Origin: Candidatus Kinetoplastidibacterium crithidiae
GTDB taxonomy: Bacteria; Pseudomonadota; Gammaproteobacteria; Burkholderiales; Burkholderiaceae_B
NCBI GenBank assembly: GCA_019278155.1
Contig: JADMLC010000007.1
Location: 1 to 38,828 of the forward strand
Direction of reading: 5' to 3'
Length of the DNA stretch: 38,828 bases
In this document: in pieces, positions 36,964 to 38,828 of the stretch
How positions within the stretch are numbered: the stretch's first letter is position 1
Layout: every line of letters starts with the position of its first letter
Position numbers and translations under genes: made by a program
The notes under the pieces: model-generated
Told to the model about the DNA's origin: nothing
The model's input: only the letters and a program-made list of their open reading frames with translations
Database searches by the model: none

Positions 36964-38331
36964 TTATTTTTTTCCAGTCCCACCTAACAATATAGCGTAA
37001 TTATCTTTAGACATTTTTATACCATGACTGATTTTAATTTTATTAAAATTGTCTTTGTGATAAGAAGAAATGAGGTTCCTTGAGCCTAAAAGAACAGATT
37101 TTTTATTTTTTAATTGATATTCTTCTGATTCTAATAATTTATTGTCATTAGAAACTAATTTCATATTATTTAAAGGTAACCGTAATATTGTACTATCTGT
37201 AAATCTTTCGATACTTGATAACAAAACATCTTCTTCATCATTAGATATTAAGGAAATAGCAATTCCAGTATTATTTGCTCTACCGGTTCTTCCTATTCTA
37301 TGAACATAATCTTCAGGACTATGTGGAATATCGAAATTTATAACACATGAAATACCAATAACATCAAGTCCTCTAGCAGCAACATCTGTAGCAACAAGAA
37401 TACGCAAAATACCATTCCTAAAACTTTCCAATACAGATGTTCTCTCTAATTGACTTTTATCACCATGAATAGAATCACACCGAATATTATTCGATCGCAA
37501 AAAAGATGTAAGTTTTATAGTAGATAACTTTGTATTGGTAAAAATTATGATAGTTTCTAGAACTCTAGCTTTAAGGATAGATACAACTGCTTCCATCTTA
37601 AATTTATTAGGTACAATATATGATAATTGCTCTACATTATCTGCTATAGAATTAGGGCTTGTAATATCTAACTCCACCGGATCTTTTAAATAAGACATGC
37701 CTATTTTACGCATAAATTTACTAAATGTAGCTGAAAAGAAAAGAGTTTGTCTATTTTTAGGCAATTTACTTATGATTTTATCTATATCTGGCATAAATCC
37801 CATATCCAACATTCTATCAGCTTCATCAAGAACAAAAATTTCTATATTTTGTAGATATAAATTACCTTGCTCTATATGAGCTATTAACCTTCCTGGGGTT
37901 GCTACAAGAATCTCACACCCTAGTTTCAAATTATTTTCTTGATTATAATGATCTGCTCCCCCAAACAAAACAACAGATCGCAAATTGGTATTTTTACTAT
38001 AAGTGACAACACTATCATAAACTTGATTTGCCAACTCACGCGTTGGAACTAATATTAAAACACGCAATAAATGACGAGCTGGAGATGCACTAGAATTAGC
38101 ATACGGCAATATTTTGTTAATAATCGGCAAAACAAAAGCAGCCGTTTTTCCCGTCCCTGTCTGTGCTGCACCTAGAACATCTCTTCCATTCAGTATAAAA
38201 GGTATAGCTTTTTCTTGTATTGCTGTTGGAATTTTATACCCTATAGAGTTTATACTGTTTAGTAAAAGTTTATCTAAACCAAAACTATCAAATAAAATCT
38301 GCTTATCTTTATTTTCACTTTTTTCTTTCAT
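36964..38331 (-). CDS. rhlE: DEAD-box RNA helicase, RhlE type
   Basis: ATP-dependent RNA helicase acting in ribosome assembly or RNA turnover. The 455-residue protein has the Q motif (F17 to Q39, GYKIPTAIQEKAIP), Walker A AQTGTGKT (56-63), PTREL (96-100), GG, TPGR (145-148), DEAD (169-172), SAT (200-202), and the C-terminal ATDVAARGLD and HRIGRTGR motifs. The conserved core ends near residue 370 and is followed by about 80 residues, lysine-rich at the end, that show no recognisable domain. RhlE is favoured over SrmB/DeaD by the short tail and the start (FDSFGLDKLLLNSINSIGY). Divergent from the zinc-finger gene, with a palindrome between. Confidence 0.88.
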   Translation of the reverse strand: MKEKSENKDKQILFDSFGLDKLLLNSINSIGYKIPTAIQEKAIPFILNGRDVLGAAQTGTGKTAAFVLPIINKILPYANSSASPARHLLRVLILVPTRELANQVYDSVVTYSKNTNLRSVVLFGGADHYNQENNLKLGCEILVATPGRLIAHIEQGNLYLQNIEIFVLDEADRMLDMGFMPDIDKIISKLPKNRQTLFFSATFSKFMRKIGMSYLKDPVELDITSPNSIADNVEQLSYIVPNKFKMEAVVSILKARVLETIIIFTNTKLSTIKLTSFLRSNNIRCDSIHGDKSQLERTSVLESFRNGILRILVATDVAARGLDVIGISCVINFDIPHSPEDYVHRIGRTGRANNTGIAISLISNDEEDVLLSSIERFTDSTILRLPLNNMKLVSNDNKLLESEEYQLKNKKSVLLGSRNLISSYHKDNFNKIKISHGIKMSKDNYAILLGGTGKK

Positions 38332-38384
38332 AACTATGTATATATCTTCCTTATATAAACATACAAGTATTAATATTTAAAAAT

Positions 38385-38420
38385 ACAAATATGTAACAAA
38401 TAATATTGTTACATATTTGT
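38385..38420. repeat. 36-bp palindrome between divergent rhlE and zinc-finger gene
   Basis: ACAAATATGTAACAA at 38385-38399 and its exact reverse complement at 38406-38420 form 15-bp arms with a 6-base loop. It lies 54 bp upstream of the rhlE start and 94 bp upstream of the zinc-finger gene. No T run follows on either strand, so it is not a typical terminator. Nothing else stands out in the 182-bp gap. Confidence 0.7.
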
Positions 38421-38513
38421 CAACTAGAAGAAACGTCATATATAATTAGCAACTACAACTTATTTAAATAGTAGTTTTATTGCAAAAACTAATTCATATA
38501 TAAGAGTTATCTA

Positions 38514-38696
38514 ATGAAAACAAATTATCTAGAGTTTCAGAACCACCATAATAAAAACATATTATCCTGCCCAGATCATGAAACAGAAATCTGGAATATG
38601 CATCCCAGAATATTTCTAGATTTAACGAATAAAAAAATAACAATTTGCCCTTATTGCGGAGCAAAATATCAAATTAATAAACAAGAATCAATATAA
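38514..38696 (+). CDS. Zinc-finger domain protein (zf-CHCC, NDUFS6-like)
   Basis: A 60-residue protein with the zf-CHCC pattern: C19 (SCPDHE), W27 and H30 in WNMHPRIFLDL, then C45 and C48 in CPYCGAKY. The four zinc ligands C-H-C-C are all present. Homologous domains occur in the NDUFS6 subunit of mitochondrial complex I, and small free-standing versions are common in Alpha- and Betaproteobacteria; their role there is not well defined. The 132 bases from here to the window end hold no gene that I can see in any frame. Confidence 0.88.
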   Translation: MKTNYLEFQNHHNKNILSCPDHETEIWNMHPRIFLDLTNKKITICPYCGAKYQINKQESI

Positions 38697-38828
38697 TAAA
38701 AATATTATCATTAAATTTTATAGATAGTGATTATATATTATAAATACTATCCAAATTACATTACCACCTCAAAACATTGATGATTTTATAAAAATATTAA
38801 CAATTAGTAACCACACTTATATCCAATA

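Noticed and set aside
1-38828. CRISPR arrays, insertion sequences, prophage, rRNA or a replication origin
   Set aside because: No regularly spaced repeats, transposase or phage-like proteins, rRNA-like stretches, or DnaA-box clusters were seen in the window.
38697-38828. Partial gene entering from the right edge
   Set aside because: All three minus-strand frames from the edge hit stops within about 10 codons, and no plus-strand start with a usable frame is present.

Overview
The window looks like part of the chromosome of a heavily reduced, AT-rich betaproteobacterium close to Alcaligenaceae/Burkholderiales. The likeliest candidate is a 'Candidatus Kinetoplastibacterium'-type endosymbiont of trypanosomatids. 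This is inferred from strong A/T bias in codons and intergenic DNA, housekeeping genes packed with 0-100 bp gaps, Bordetella-like gene neighbourhoods with genes missing from them, a giant four-ATPase UvrA of the kind found in Burkholderiales, and no sign of phage, insertion sequences or CRISPR. No database search was possible, so the genus-level call is tentative.

Layout. 1-2243: galU and pepP. 2365-6616: fis, purH and the complete Holliday-junction set ruvC-ruvA-ruvB. 6738-10430: glnS and the division-site system minC-minD-minE, closed by a hairpin shared with convergent ettA. 12176-12678: a gene-poor gap holding a 42-codon basic ORF with a strong ribosome binding site and its own terminator. 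12679-18108: the giant uvrA, tail-to-tail with tcdA. 19058-20876: pdxH, a flavin reductase-like gene and an FtsK reduced to its membrane domain. 20926-22749: trxB, an Smr-domain gene and an EmrE-like transporter, overlapping each other. 22766-24908: an ArcD-type amino acid antiporter and a DUF1841 gene. 24924-29913: dnaJ, dnaK, grpE and hemH on the minus strand, with a near-consensus heat-shock (sigma-32) promoter before dnaK. 30180-34002: nadK, recN, bamE, dapB. 34006-38696: murB, tRNA-Gly and tRNA-Cys, pyrD, a thioredoxin-like gene, rhlE and a CHCC zinc-finger gene.

Together the genes cover nucleotide synthesis (purH, pyrD), cofactors (pdxH, nadK, hemH), peptidoglycan and lysine/DAP (murB, dapB), division (minCDE, FtsK membrane domain), protein folding (DnaK-DnaJ-GrpE), translation (glnS, ettA, tcdA, two tRNAs) and an unusually full DNA-repair set for a reduced genome (ruvABC, recN, uvrA). 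ArcD and hemH fit a symbiont exchanging arginine/ornithine and supporting haem synthesis, which is an inference from context.

I see no clearly new multi-gene system. The best leads are the FtsK that ends right after its four-helix membrane domain, the asymmetric UvrA double protein (degenerate signature in one ATPase, near-deleted insertion domain in the second half), long palindromes between three divergent gene pairs, and the unidentified 42-codon gene.
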